This document shows, piece after piece, positions 49,047-57,885 of a stretch of 64,000 nt of DNA. A model generated the notes under the pieces. That model saw nothing but the letters and a program-made list of their open reading frames with translations, was not told where the DNA came from and did not search any database. Every line of letters starts with the position of its first letter. Position 1 is the first letter of the stretch. The position numbers and the translations under genes are program-made. The stretch is from Actinomycetota bacterium (GTDB lineage: Bacteria; Actinomycetota; Acidimicrobiia; IMCC26256; JAENVU01), in the NCBI GenBank assembly GCA_016870395.1, contig VGBT01000003.1, forward strand, positions 1 through 64,000, written 5' to 3'.

Positions 49047-50215
49047 GTGAGGTGCGGATCGTCACGTGTGCCGGCGGTGCGGCATGGGAGGCCCCGCTCG
49101 TGCGTGGGCTCCAGCGTCGTGAGCTCGGCATCGAGCTCGTCCGACGCTGCGTCGACCACGGTGAGCTCCTCGGCATCGCGTTGCGCGACCGGCCGCGCGC
49201 AGCGTTGGTCGCGGCCGAGCTGCCCTGGCTGGATCGCGATCTCGTCGGCACGCTGCAGGATGCGGGAGTCGCGGTCGTGGCGATCGACTCGCTCGGCGGG
49301 CGACCGCTCGACCGTCTCGGGGTCAGCCGTGTCCTCGACGCGGATGCGACGGTCGAGGCAGTGGTAGCCCACCTGCACGGCATCGGCGGCGACAGCGCGC
49401 CGTCCGTTCGGCCCCCCGACGCCGACGAGGTTTCGGGTCTGAACGGTCGGGTCGTCGCGGTCTGGGGTGGCCCGGGAGCACCCGGGCGGACGACCGTCTC
49501 CGTGCACCTCGCGGTCGAAGCAGCGCGGTCCGGGGCGAAGGTCGTGCTCGTCGACGCGGATCCTTGGGCTCCGGCGGTGGCGCAGGTGCTCGGCCTGGCC
49601 GAGTCTCCGTCTGTAGCCCAGGCGGCGCGACTTGCCGCGGAGGGCTGGCCCGAGTCGCTGGCGTCCTGCCTCCAGGTGGGGCCCGACGGCGTCGCGGTCC
49701 TGGCGGGCCTCGCCCACCCCGACCTCTGGCCCGAGATCCGGGACCACGCGTGGCGCGCGGTCGTCGATGCAGCGCGGGCCCAGGCCGGCCTCGTGATCGT
49801 CGACGTCGGCGCGCCCGTCGAGGAGGACGAGGAGCTCGCGTTCGACCGCGTTCCCTATCGCCGCAACCTGATGACGCTCACTGCACTCGAGTCTGCGACC
49901 GACGTGTTTCTCGTCGCCGCCGCAGATCCCGTGGCGGTTCGACGCGCCGTCGTTGCCCATCGGGCGTTGCAGCAGGTCCGACCCGCGGTCGCGCGACGAA
50001 CGAAGGTGGTCCTCAACCGCGCGCCGCGATCGCCGCGGCGACTCCAGGAGTGCTCGACGCTGCTCGCGGAGTGGACAGGTGCACCCCCGCTCGCCTTCCT
50101 GCCCGTGGAACGAGCATTCGACCGCTGCGTCTGGGAGGGTCGCACCCTCCGCGCCGTCGCGCCGAGATCGGCCTGGTTGCGCGAGCTCCATGCCCTCGTG
50201 ACGGCGGTCGTATGA
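49043..50215 (+). CDS. TadZ/CpaE-like pilus localisation ATPase
   Basis: A 390-residue protein with an N-terminal receiver-like region (about 1-115) and a C-terminal ParA/MinD-type domain. The P-loop is GGPGAPGRTT at residues 142-151; Arg149 stands where ParA-family proteins have the Walker Lys (GK-T-T). VVLVDADPWAPAV is the Walker A-prime/switch region and LVIVDVGAP the Walker B strand. TadZ proteins place the pilus machinery at the cell pole and often have weak or no ATPase activity, which fits the substitution. It overlaps both neighbours by four bases. Confidence 0.85.
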   Translation: MSEVRIVTCAGGAAWEAPLVRGLQRRELGIELVRRCVDHGELLGIALRDRPRAALVAAELPWLDRDLVGTLQDAGVAVVAIDSLGGRPLDRLGVSRVLDADATVEAVVAHLHGIGGDSAPSVRPPDADEVSGLNGRVVAVWGGPGAPGRTTVSVHLAVEAARSGAKVVLVDADPWAPAVAQVLGLAESPSVAQAARLAAEGWPESLASCLQVGPDGVAVLAGLAHPDLWPEIRDHAWRAVVDAARAQAGLVIVDVGAPVEEDEELAFDRVPYRRNLMTLTALESATDVFLVAAADPVAVRRAVVAHRALQQVRPAVARRTKVVLNRAPRSPRRLQECSTLLAEWTGAPPLAFLPVERAFDRCVWEGRTLRAVAPRSAWLRELHALVTAVV

Positions 50216-51513
50216 GCAGCGCGCACGAGGCCGAGCGAGTGCGCCAACTCGGTCGCGATGCCTCCCTCCCCGACGAATGGCCCTCTCGTGCCGTGGGCCG
50301 CGACGTCAGTGCCTCCGAGATCGTCGAGCGGGAGATGCGGGAGGTGCTCGAACGCCGTGAGATCGCGCTCGACCATGACGCCGACCTCGGGCGGCTGCTC
50401 GAAGAGGTCGTGTCGGACTACCACGACCGGTACCTCGACGGAGGGTTGCCTCCCTTGAGGGGCGACGACGTGGAGAACCTGCGCCGAAGGATCCTGGCAC
50501 TCGGCCCGCTGACGCCACTCCTCGAGGACCCCGAGATCGAGGAGATCTGGGTCAACGAGCCGGGTCGGGTGTTCGCCGCGCGGCGCGGCGAACACGAGCT
50601 GACCAACGTCGTGCTGGGCCGTCGTGACGTCGAGGAGCTCGTCGAGCGGATGTTGGCCCGTAGCGGGCGACGCCTCGACCGATCGAGTCCCTTCGTCGAC
50701 GCACGGCTTCCTGACGGAAGCCGTCTTCACGTCGTGATCCCACCGATCACCGACGAATGGGCGGTGAACATCCGGAAGTTCGTGGGTCTGCGCGCCCGCC
50801 ATCTCGACGAGCTCGTGGAGCTCGGCTCACTGTCGAGGTCCGCGGCCGCGTTCCTCGATGCCGCGGTGCGGGCCGGGTTGACCATCGTCGTGGCCGGCGC
50901 CGTGGGCTCTGGCAAGACCACGATGCTCGGCTGCCTTGCGTCGAGCATCCCGGCCCGTGAGCGGCTCGTGACCTGCGAGGAGGTCTTCGAGCTGGGGCTC
51001 GAGCGCTCTGACGTCGTCGCGATGCAGTGTCGGCAGGCGAACCTCGAGGGGGAAGGTGCGGTGACACTCCGAGACCTCGTCCGCGAGAGCCTGCGCATGC
51101 GCCCCGATCGGATCATCGTCGGGGAGGTCCGAGGTGCGGAGAGCCTCGACATGCTCCTTGCGTTGAACAGCGGCGCCGCCGGCATGACGTCGGTGCACGC
51201 CAACTCGGCGCGCGAGGCCCTGAGGAAGCTGACGACCCTTCCGCTCCTGGCGGGGGAGAACGTCGATCGACGTTTCGTCGGGTCGACGGTCGCGGCATGC
51301 GTCGACCTCGTCGTCTTCGCCCGTCGAGATGGCGAGCAGCGCGCGGTGTCCGAGATCCTGGCCGTAGGAGACCAGCTCAATGACGGCGAGGAGCCGACGG
51401 CGGGCGCGGTCTTCACGGGCGTCGGTCGCGGCCTGGTTTGGACCGGGGAGCTCCCGCGCGGCACCGAGCGGTTCGAGGCGCGCGGCATCGACCTTCGTGA
51501 GGTCCTCGGATGA
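50212..51513 (+). CDS. tadA: TadA/CpaF secretion ATPase
   Basis: The motor ATPase of the Tad pilus. The 433 residues hold an N-terminal helical region, RLPDGSRLHVVIPPI (cap domain), Walker A GAVGSGKTT at 229-237, the Asp box around VTCEEVFELGL, Walker B RIIVGEVRGAE and the His box MTSVHANSAREAL. These are the hallmarks of the PilT/VirB11 family, CpaF branch. The ATG at 50212 overlaps the tadZ stop by four bases. Confidence 0.95.
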   Translation: MSSAHEAERVRQLGRDASLPDEWPSRAVGRDVSASEIVEREMREVLERREIALDHDADLGRLLEEVVSDYHDRYLDGGLPPLRGDDVENLRRRILALGPLTPLLEDPEIEEIWVNEPGRVFAARRGEHELTNVVLGRRDVEELVERMLARSGRRLDRSSPFVDARLPDGSRLHVVIPPITDEWAVNIRKFVGLRARHLDELVELGSLSRSAAAFLDAAVRAGLTIVVAGAVGSGKTTMLGCLASSIPARERLVTCEEVFELGLERSDVVAMQCRQANLEGEGAVTLRDLVRESLRMRPDRIIVGEVRGAESLDMLLALNSGAAGMTSVHANSAREALRKLTTLPLLAGENVDRRFVGSTVAACVDLVVFARRDGEQRAVSEILAVGDQLNDGEEPTAGAVFTGVGRGLVWTGELPRGTERFEARGIDLREVLG

Positions 51514-51544
51514 CACCGGCCGGACCGGCTTGGTCGACGGCGTC

Positions 51545-52426
51545 ATGAGCGTCCTCGTGGCCCTGGTGCTCGCGATCGGCGTCTTCGCCGTCTACGACGC
51601 TGCCACCGCTTCGGGCCGCGTGGCCGGAGCGAGGCTGTCGTGGTCGCTGCTGCTGCGTACGTGGCTGGCCGCGGGCGGGTTGGGACACGTCACCCCGGCC
51701 GCGTTCATCGGTGCCTGTGTGGGCTGTGGGCTGGGCGCGGCGGCCGTGTGCCTCGTGTTCGTGGGATCGCCGACGATCGCCGCAGCTGCGCTCCTGGGTG
51801 GATGTTGGATGCCGGCTCAGTTCCATGGTCGCCGTCGTCGCGAGATTCGAGCGCGGCGCCGCGAGGCCTGGCCCGAAGCGGTCGACCTATTGGCCGGTTC
51901 GGTACGGGCGGGCGACACCCTGCCGGCGGCCTTGGCGGTCCTCGCGGATCGCGGACCGAGCGTGCTGCAACCGGCGTTTCGCTCGGTCGTGTCCGATCAC
52001 CGCGTCTCGGGAGACCTCGTCGGCGCGCTCGTTCGACTCGGCGACCAGTTGGCGGACCCCGTGGCCGATCGCGTGGTCGCGACGCTCGTCGTCGCACACC
52101 GAGTCGGAGGCCGGGAGCTGGTCCGGGTGCTCGTCACGCTCGGCGCGTTCCTCCGGGAGGACCTCGCCGTCCGCAAGGAGGTCGCCGCGCGCCAGTCGTG
52201 GACGCTCGTGGCCGCCCGTGTTGCTGCCTCGGCACCTGTGCTCGTGCTGCTGCTGGTCGCCAGCCGTCCCGAGGGTGCTCACGCGTTCGACTCGTTCGCA
52301 GGCTTCGTCGTGGTCGCGGTCGGTGGCGCGATGACAATCTTCGGATACCGGCTCATGGTCGCGCTCGGGCGACTTCCTGAGGAACCCCGTGTCTTGCGGG
52401 TCGCGCGATCCGGATCGAGCGCGTGA
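51545..52426 (+). CDS. TadB-like pilus membrane platform protein
   Basis: A 293-residue membrane protein of the type II secretion F family. Two helices lie near the N-terminus, then the cytoplasmic domain REAWPEAVDLLAGSVRAGDTLPAAL, with the hydrophobic pair of helices at the C-terminus (ARVAASAPVLVLLLVA and GFVVVAVGGAMTIFGY). The QSWTLVAARVAASAP segment is typical of TadB. ATG at 51545 lacks a clear ribosome site; TTG at 51530 is an in-frame alternative. It follows tadA by 31 bases and overlaps tadC by four. Confidence 0.88.
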   Translation: MSVLVALVLAIGVFAVYDAATASGRVAGARLSWSLLLRTWLAAGGLGHVTPAAFIGACVGCGLGAAAVCLVFVGSPTIAAAALLGGCWMPAQFHGRRRREIRARRREAWPEAVDLLAGSVRAGDTLPAALAVLADRGPSVLQPAFRSVVSDHRVSGDLVGALVRLGDQLADPVADRVVATLVVAHRVGGRELVRVLVTLGAFLREDLAVRKEVAARQSWTLVAARVAASAPVLVLLLVASRPEGAHAFDSFAGFVVVAVGGAMTIFGYRLMVALGRLPEEPRVLRVARSGSSA

Positions 52427-53355
52427 ACGAGCTCCGAGCCATGTTGGTGGTCGCGGGCGCGGTCGGCGGTTGCATCCTGGTCGTGAGTGCACACCGGCGC
52501 CTGCGTCGGGTGTCGCTCGCGCGCCGGACGGTGCCGTATCTCGGCGCGCTGGGCCCACGCCGCTCGCTCCTGCTGGGCGGTGCGCATGCCGCAACCGGCG
52601 TTCGCGCCGTTGCGCAACCGACCCTCGACGCACTCGGCGCCGTGCTGGCCCGGGTCGTCGGCGACGAACGAGACCTCTCGGAACGGCTGGAGGCGGCCGG
52701 AGGCGATCTCGACGGCTCGGCGTTCCGTGCTGAGCAGGTGCTGTGGGGGCTCGTCGGCTTCGCGATCGGCCTGGGATGCGGACTCCCCCTCGGCCTGCTG
52801 GGCCGCGCCCCGTCGCCGGGCACGGTCCTGGTCCTTGCGCTGGTGTTCGGTTCGATCGGGATCGTAGCCAGGGACCGCCGGCTCAGTCGCGCCGTAGAAG
52901 CGCGGCGTGCCAGAGCGCGAGCGGAGCTGCCGACGGTGCTTGACATGGTGTGCATCGCGGCAACGGCGGGGGAGAGTCTCCGCGGCGCGCTGGACCTCGT
53001 CGCGGCAGACGGGTCCGGTCCGGTCGCGGTCGAGCTTCGAGCCGCGCTGCGAATGGCCCGAGGGGGGCGCTCACTCGGCGAAGCGTTGCACGATCGGGCG
53101 CGACGCCTCGGTCTTCCTGCCTTCGACCGCTTCGTGGATGCGGTGACGTTGGCGCACGAGCGCGGCGTGCCGCTCGGGGATGCACTTCGCTCCATGGCCT
53201 TCGACGAACGGGAGCGCGACAAGCGAGAGGTGATCGAGGCCGCGGGGCGGAAGCAGGTGTCGATGCTGGTGCCGGTGGTCGTCCTGATCCTCCCGGTGGC
53301 GATCGTCTTCGCGTTCTATCCAGGCATCGTGGCGATTCGGACGTTGGCCGGTTGA
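52423..53355 (+). CDS. TadC-like pilus membrane platform protein
   Basis: A 310-residue GspF-type membrane protein. Its cytoplasmic domain carries ARARAELPTVLDMVCIAATAGESLRGALDLV, the conserved TadC segment, then FDRFVDAVTLAHERGVPLGDALRSMAFDERERDKREVIEA, and two C-terminal helices (MLVPVVVLILPVAIVFAFYPGI). Together with TadB it forms the inner-membrane platform that TadA turns. GTG start, four-base overlap with tadB. Confidence 0.88.
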   Translation: MNELRAMLVVAGAVGGCILVVSAHRRLRRVSLARRTVPYLGALGPRRSLLLGGAHAATGVRAVAQPTLDALGAVLARVVGDERDLSERLEAAGGDLDGSAFRAEQVLWGLVGFAIGLGCGLPLGLLGRAPSPGTVLVLALVFGSIGIVARDRRLSRAVEARRARARAELPTVLDMVCIAATAGESLRGALDLVAADGSGPVAVELRAALRMARGGRSLGEALHDRARRLGLPAFDRFVDAVTLAHERGVPLGDALRSMAFDERERDKREVIEAAGRKQVSMLVPVVVLILPVAIVFAFYPGIVAIRTLAG

Positions 53356-53366
53356 GAGGAGCAAGG

Positions 53367-53519
53367 ATGCGTGCGTTCTGGGCCGATGAGCGGGGTTCGA
53401 TCCCCGAATGGGTGATGCTGCTGGTCATGGGCATCGGTGTCGTGATGGCCCTCTGGGCGATCGTCCAGCCGAGCCTCGGCGAGATCGTCACGGATGCGCT
53501 CGACCAGCTGCGCGGGTAG
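53367..53519 (+). CDS. Short Flp/Tad-type pilin, 50 residues
   Basis: Encodes MRAFWADERGSIPEWVMLLVM onward: a short charged leader, then one hydrophobic helix, then a short amphipathic tail ending DALDQLRG. This is the size and layout of the pilin subunit of actinobacterial Tad loci, which usually have a D-x-PGWV-type segment instead of the classic G-x-T-x-VEYGL. Cleavage after RG would leave SIPEWVML, with Glu at position 4 and not at the usual 5. AGAGGAG lies before the ATG. No prepilin peptidase gene is present, so processing must come from elsewhere. Confidence 0.75.
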   Translation: MRAFWADERGSIPEWVMLLVMGIGVVMALWAIVQPSLGEIVTDALDQLRG

Positions 53520-53901
53520 TGCGGACCGTCGCAAAGAGCACGGAGCCACGATCGTCGAGTTCCTCGGCGTCAGCGTGCTCACCGTCGCCTGCGTGTTGTC
53601 CGTCGCGCAGCTCGCGGTGTGGGTGTGGGCCCGCGACGTCGCGGTGACCGCTGCGCACGAAGGGGCGCGTACCGCCGCGGAATCGGGGCGTCCGCTCGAC
53701 GACGGCATCGGTCGGGCGCGAGCGCTGTTGCGTGATGGCCTCGGGGAGTCGGCCGCGCGGTTCGTGGTGGAGGCCGCGCAGGAGGGTGACGTCGTCGCGG
53801 TGCGCGCACACGGACGCGCGCCGGCGCTCGTGCCGTTCCTTCCGGCACTCGCCGTCGAGGCCAGGGCAACCGCCGCCGACGAGGATGCAGGGTTGCCGTG
53901 A
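53494..53901 (+). CDS. TadE-like pseudopilin
   Basis: A 135-residue protein. After a 16-residue leader, RKEHGATIVEFLGVSVLTVACVLS is a class III signal segment: cleavage after Gly leaves ATIVEF with Glu at position 5, followed by one hydrophobic helix. The rest is a periplasm-side domain rich in Ala and Val. TadE-type pseudopilins are minor subunits needed for pilus assembly. ATG at 53494 overlaps the pilin gene by 26 bases; it is the only good in-frame start. Stop overlaps the next gene by four bases. Confidence 0.82.
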   Translation: MRSTSCAGSADRRKEHGATIVEFLGVSVLTVACVLSVAQLAVWVWARDVAVTAAHEGARTAAESGRPLDDGIGRARALLRDGLGESAARFVVEAAQEGDVVAVRAHGRAPALVPFLPALAVEARATAADEDAGLP

Positions 53902-54317
53902 CCCGGGACGAGCGCGGGACCGCGATCGTCGAGCTCGCGGTGCTCGGGAGCCTCATCTTCGGGCTGCTGGTGCAAGCTGTCGTGCTGTTCGGCACCCTGC
54001 ACCGCGCCACGCTGGCCACGAGCGCCGCCGCTCGCGAGTACGGCCGGGCAGTGATGCTCGCCGACTCGGAGGCCGACGCGCTGGCGCGAGGTCGCCTGGT
54101 CGTTGCGCAGGCGGCGGGCAACCACGGCCTGGAGCCCGAGGCACTCGTGGCCACGGTGGAAGGACGTCGGGGTCGCGGCGAGCTGCTCGTCGTGCGGGTT
54201 CGGACGTCGGTGCCGATCGCACGGCTGCCGTTCGTCGGCGAGGTCTGGCCCTCGCTGGGCGTGCCCGTGGAGTCGACCCACGCGGTCCAGATCGACCGCT
54301 ACCGGGGCTTCGGGTGA
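53898..54317 (+). CDS. TadE-like pseudopilin, second copy
   Basis: A 139-residue protein starting (GTG) MTRDERGTAIVELAVLGSLIFG. Cleavage after RG would leave TAIVEL, again with Glu at position 5, then a hydrophobic helix and an Ala-rich extracytoplasmic domain with the family-typical AAREYGRAVMLADSEADALARG. It is a second TadE-type minor pilin, overlapping both neighbours by four bases. Confidence 0.85.
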   Translation: MTRDERGTAIVELAVLGSLIFGLLVQAVVLFGTLHRATLATSAAAREYGRAVMLADSEADALARGRLVVAQAAGNHGLEPEALVATVEGRRGRGELLVVRVRTSVPIARLPFVGEVWPSLGVPVESTHAVQIDRYRGFG

Positions 54318-54733
54318 GCAGCGGCCGTGGCGCGACGGGGCAGGCGTCGCCGATGCTGGTCGGTGCGTTGCTGCTCGCGCTGGCCTTCGCCGGCCTCGGC
54401 ATCGACGGTGCTCGGATGTTCACCGCTCGGCGCGATCTCCAGAACCAGGCCGACGCCGCGGCTCTCGCGGCGGCCTCCGCGCTCGACGCCGAGGTTTACC
54501 GGGCATCGGCCGGCGAGGTGACGCAGCTCGATCCGGCGGCCGCCCGGCAGGCCGCGGCGCGGGTGCTGGCAGCGTCGGGCGCGCGCTCGGATCTGGCGGT
54601 CGCGGTCGAGGTGACCCCGGAGCGAGTCACGGTGGGGTTGCGTCGGTCCGTGCCGACGACGTTCCTGCGGATCGTCGGGATGCGCGAGCAGCAGATCGGG
54701 GCGAGCGCGACGGCGGCGCCGCGCACCGGCTGA
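54314..54733 (+). CDS. TadG-like pilus protein, short form
   Basis: A 139-residue protein with a TadG-type N-terminal segment: GQASPMLVGALLLALAFAGLGIDGARMFTARRDLQNQADAAALAAASAL. The ARRDLQNQADAAALAAA segment after the helix is the diagnostic TadG/Flp region. Full TadG proteins carry a long C-terminal von Willebrand domain that is absent here, so it is a truncated or minimal form. GTG start, four-base overlap with TadE2. It ends the pilus operon three bases before the convergent broken GGDEF gene. Confidence 0.8.
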   Translation: MSSGRGATGQASPMLVGALLLALAFAGLGIDGARMFTARRDLQNQADAAALAAASALDAEVYRASAGEVTQLDPAAARQAAARVLAASGARSDLAVAVEVTPERVTVGLRRSVPTTFLRIVGMREQQIGASATAAPRTG

Positions 54734-54736
54734 TCG

Positions 54737-55816
54737 TCAGCTCGCGGCCCGCTCGTCGGCCGCGGCTGGCGCGCCGAGGCCCGCGAGGTCGATGCGCTCG
54801 GGCGGCTTGGGCTTGGAGAAGTAGAAGCCTTGCGCGTCGTCGCAGCCGAGCGTCATGAGCTCGGCGACCTGCAGGTCGGTCTCCACGCCCTCGGCGATCG
54901 CGCTCAGCCCGAGTGAGTGGGCGAGGCTCACCACCGCGGCGACGATGGCGCTGTCCTCGGGGTCGGTGCCGAGCCCGTCGACGAAGCTGCGGTGCACCTT
55001 CAGCGCGCTCACCGGGAATCGCTTGAGGTGCGAGAGCGCCGACTACCCGGTGCCGAAGTCGTCGACCGCGAGCCGCACCCCGAGGTCGCGCAGCGCCTGC
55101 AGTGCCAGGGCGGTGTGCTCCGGGTCCTGCATCAGCGCGGTCTCGGTGATCTCGAAGACGAGGCGCGCCGGATCGACCGAGGTCCGCTCGAGCACCGCGG
55201 CGACCCGCTGTGCGGCGGCGAGGGCTTCGTCCTCGTCGCCGATGTCTTCGAGGAGCAGCGTGAACTCGTCGCCGCCGAAGCGGGCGACGGTGTCGGTGGG
55301 GCGCACCGCGTGCCCGATCCGCCCGGCCACGATGGCGAGCAGCCGGTCGCCCACGGCGTGACCCATGCTGTTGTTCACCAGCTTGAACGGGTCGAGGTCC
55401 ACGAACACGACGGCCACGCGCGACCCGTGGCGCCGCCCCGGTCCCAGTGCCGTGCGCAGCCGGTCCATGAACAGCACCCGGTTGGGCAGCCCGGTGAGGG
55501 AGTCGTGGATCGCCTGGAACGCGAGGTCGGCAAGTCCCTCGGCCAGGTCGCGGAGCGCCCGCTCCGCGCGCTCCTGGCGCCGGACGAAAGTGAAGCCCGC
55601 GACGATCACGGCCGGGCCGAGCCCGACGGCGGCCAGGAAGAAGAGCGGGCCCGCGGGGCGCTCGAGCCAGGAGGTGGCGACGCCGATCGCCACGATCCCG
55701 ACCATCACGACGAGCAGCGCGACACGTTGGCGCCGGGTTTCCTGCAGGTTCACCGGCGCGGCGTTCGCGGGCTTCCCCCACGGATCGGAGCGCCGGTCGC
55801 CCGTGCAGGCTCCCAC
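54737..55816 (-). pseudogene. Broken GGDEF/EAL cyclic-di-GMP protein
   Basis: The frame starts (GTG 55816) with two membrane helices, then a GGDEF domain with HDSLTGLPNRVLFMDRL, FVDLDPFKLVNNSMGH and RFGGDEFTLLLED. At AAVLERTS it jumps directly to VDPARLVFEITETALMQD, which is the second half of an EAL domain. The end of GGDEF and the start of EAL, with the EAL motif itself, are missing, an internal deletion of nearly 200 residues. Then DDFGTG is followed by TAG at 55043-55045, where the family has Tyr (GTGYSSL); the same frame continues as SALSHLKRFPVSALKV and the rest of EAL to 54737. Two independent lesions make function unlikely. Confidence 0.75.
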
Positions 55817-55911
55817 GTCTCTGTGTCAGCCGCGGAAGGCGACGTCCTGAGGACGAACATCGGCGGGATCCGGGCCGGATCCGGGACCGGAGAGCGGGCG
55901 GATCGCCCCGG

Positions 55912-55917
55912 TACCAT
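55912..55917 (+). promoter_or_regulatory. Leaderless -10 element for the mutase
   Basis: TACCAT, six bases before the ATG at 55924. Confidence 0.45.
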
Positions 55918-55923
55918 GCGCCG

Positions 55924-57510
55924 ATGGCCGACGAGACCACCCGCCACACCGATTCCGGCATCGAGATCCGGCCCGTCTACACCGCCGACGACCTGGCCGG
56001 GTTCGACCCTGCCGAGCAGCTCGGCGAGCCCGGCCGGCCCCCGTACACCCGGGGCGTGTACGCGCAGATGTACCGGGCCCGGCCCTGGACGATGCGGCAG
56101 TACTCGGGCTTCGGGACCGCCGAGGAGACCAACCAGCGGTTCCACTTCCTGCTCGGCGCCGGCCAGACCGGGCTCTCGTGCGCGTTCGACCTTCCGACGC
56201 AGATGGGCTTCGACTCCGACCACCCCCGCGCGGAGGGCGAAGTCGGCAAGGTCGGCGTGGCCATCGACTCGCTCGAGGACATGGAGCTGCTGTTCGCCGG
56301 CATCCCGCTCGATCAGGTGACCACGTCGATGACCATCAACTCGACGGCGGCGATCCTGCTGCTGCTCTACGAGCTGGTTGCCGAGCAGCAGGGCGTCGGC
56401 GCCGATCGGATCGGCGGCACGATCCAGAACGACCTGCTCAAGGAGTACGTGGCGCGGGGCACCTACATCTACCCGCCGCGCCAGTCGATGCGGATCATCA
56501 CCGACATCTTCGCCTACTGCCGCGACCGCATTCCGCGCTGGAACACCATCTCGATCTCCGGCTACCACATCCGAGAGGCGGGCAGCACCGCGGTGCAGGA
56601 GATCGCGTTCACGCTCTCCAACGCGATCGCGTACGTGCAGGCCGCGATCGACACCGGCCTCGGAGTCGACGAGTTCGCGCCCCGCCTCTCGTTCTTCTGG
56701 AACGGGCACAACGACTTCTTCGAGGAAGTCGCGAAGTTCCGGGCCGCCCGGCGCATGTGGTATCGGATCATGACGGAGCGCTTCGGTGCGCAGGACGATC
56801 GCTCGAAGCTCCTCCGCTTCCATACCCAGACCGCCGGCTCGATGCTCACGGCCCAGCAACCCGAGAACAACATCGTGCGCGTCGCGCTGCAGGCGATGGC
56901 GGCCGCGCTCGGTGGCACCCAGAGCCTGCACACCAACGGCTTCGACGAGGCGCTCGGGCTGCCCACCGAGAAGGCGGCGAAGATCGCGCTGCGCACCCAG
57001 CAGATCGTGGCCTACGAGACAGGGATGACCGAGACCGTCGACCCGCTCGCGGGCTCCTACTTCGTCGAGGCGCTCACCGACGCGGTCGAGACGGAGGCCC
57101 GGCGCTACATCGACAAGATCGACGCCCTCGGCGGCTCGGTCGCTGCGATCGAGGCCGGCTACATGCAGGATGAGATCGAACGCGCCGCGTTCGAGTGGGC
57201 CAAGGCCGTCGACGACGGCGAGAAGGTCATCGTGGGCGTCAACCGCTTCGTTGACCCGGAGGCCGGTGAGCCCGAGGTGTTCCCCATCGACCCCGAGCTC
57301 GAGCGGCGCCAGGCCGAACGGTTGCGTGCCCTGCGTGCCCGGCGCGACCAGGCCGCTGCCGACGCGGCGCTCGCCGAGGTGCGCGCCGCGGCCCGCGGCA
57401 CCCAGAACCTGCTGCCGCCGATGAAGGAGGCCTTGCGCGCCTACGCGACGCTCGGCGAGGTCTCCGACGTGCTGCGCGAGGAGTTCGGCGTGTACCAACC
57501 CGCCCGGTAG
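55924..57510 (+). CDS. Methylmalonyl-CoA mutase, large (substrate-binding) subunit
   Basis: A 528-residue acyl-CoA mutase barrel without the C-terminal cobalamin domain, so a separate small B12-binding subunit must be encoded elsewhere. Motifs include [47 protein letters not shown] and [12 protein letters not shown]. The Tyr of MRQYSGF and the Arg of SMRII match the methylmalonyl-CoA type more than the isobutyryl type (Phe and Gln). DLPTQMG in place of DLPTHRG is common in the stand-alone, archaeal-type subunits. It reads alone, with its own leaderless promoter, convergent to nothing on the left. Confidence 0.9.
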   Translation: MADETTRHTDSGIEIRPVYTADDLAGFDPAEQLGEPGRPPYTRGVYAQMYRARPWTMRQYSGFGTAEETNQRFHFLLGAGQTGLSCAFDLPTQMGFDSDHPRAEGEVGKVGVAIDSLEDMELLFAGIPLDQVTTSMTINSTAAILLLLYELVAEQQGVGADRIGGTIQNDLLKEYVARGTYIYPPRQSMRIITDIFAYCRDRIPRWNTISISGYHIREAGSTAVQEIAFTLSNAIAYVQAAIDTGLGVDEFAPRLSFFWNGHNDFFEEVAKFRAARRMWYRIMTERFGAQDDRSKLLRFHTQTAGSMLTAQQPENNIVRVALQAMAAALGGTQSLHTNGFDEALGLPTEKAAKIALRTQQIVAYETGMTETVDPLAGSYFVEALTDAVETEARRYIDKIDALGGSVAAIEAGYMQDEIERAAFEWAKAVDDGEKVIVGVNRFVDPEAGEPEVFPIDPELERRQAERLRALRARRDQAAADAALAEVRAAARGTQNLLPPMKEALRAYATLGEVSDVLREEFGVYQPAR

Positions 57511-57539
57511 CGGGCTGGCGGTCGGTGGAGACGGGGCTG

Positions 57540-57746
57540 TCAGCCGGCGCGGCGCAGCGCCCGGTCGGCGATGGGCTCCGGCGGCTGGATCGCGGCCAGG
57601 CGACGGCGGGCCTCCGCGATCCCCTGGCGGCCCGCTCGACGGGTTCGCGCGTCGAGCCGGGAGGGCATCGACCCGTGGTTGGTTCCGGGAACGAGACGTA
57701 GCTGGCGGGTCACGGCACCAGTATCGGTGAGGGGTGTGACACTCAT
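57540..57746 (-). CDS. Small basic hypothetical protein, 68 residues
   Basis: Encodes MSVTPLTDTGAVTRQLRLVP onward and ends PPEPIADRALRRAG. It is Arg-rich, without membrane segments or Cys. The ATG at 57746 has GGGAGG six bases upstream, the main reason to accept it; the frame is open a further 63 bases. A perfect 12-bp palindrome, CCGCACGTGCGG, lies at 57762-57773, just before the ribosome site. It is the only candidate gene in the 375-base gap between the mutase and iscS. Function unknown and existence uncertain. Confidence 0.45.
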   Translation of the reverse strand: MSVTPLTDTGAVTRQLRLVPGTNHGSMPSRLDARTRRAGRQGIAEARRRLAAIQPPEPIADRALRRAG

Positions 57747-57871
57747 CCGGGGCCTCCCTTCCGCACGTGCGGCTCCGCCCGCTCCGTTGTCCTGTCCAAC
57801 GCCCATCATCAGCGGCTGGTTCCCGGTCGGGCAGGGCCGTCGGTCGAAGCGGGCCTCGGGCGGACGGCCCG

Positions 57872-57877
57872 TACACT
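57872..57877 (+). promoter_or_regulatory. Leaderless -10 element for iscS
   Basis: TACACT, eight bases before the ATG at 57886. Confidence 0.5.
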
Positions 57878-57885
57878 CGGAGGTG

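Noticed and set aside
55043-55045. The internal TAG of the GGDEF/EAL gene as recoding (pyrrolysine or readthrough)
   Set aside because: The gene also has a large internal deletion that removes the EAL motif, no recoding signal is visible and the residue is Tyr in relatives. A nonsense mutation is simpler.
57762-57773. CCGCACGTGCGG palindrome as an operator
   Set aside because: A 12-bp GC palindrome is expected by chance several times in a window this GC-rich, and the only linked gene is itself uncertain. Kept as a note in that gene's entry.
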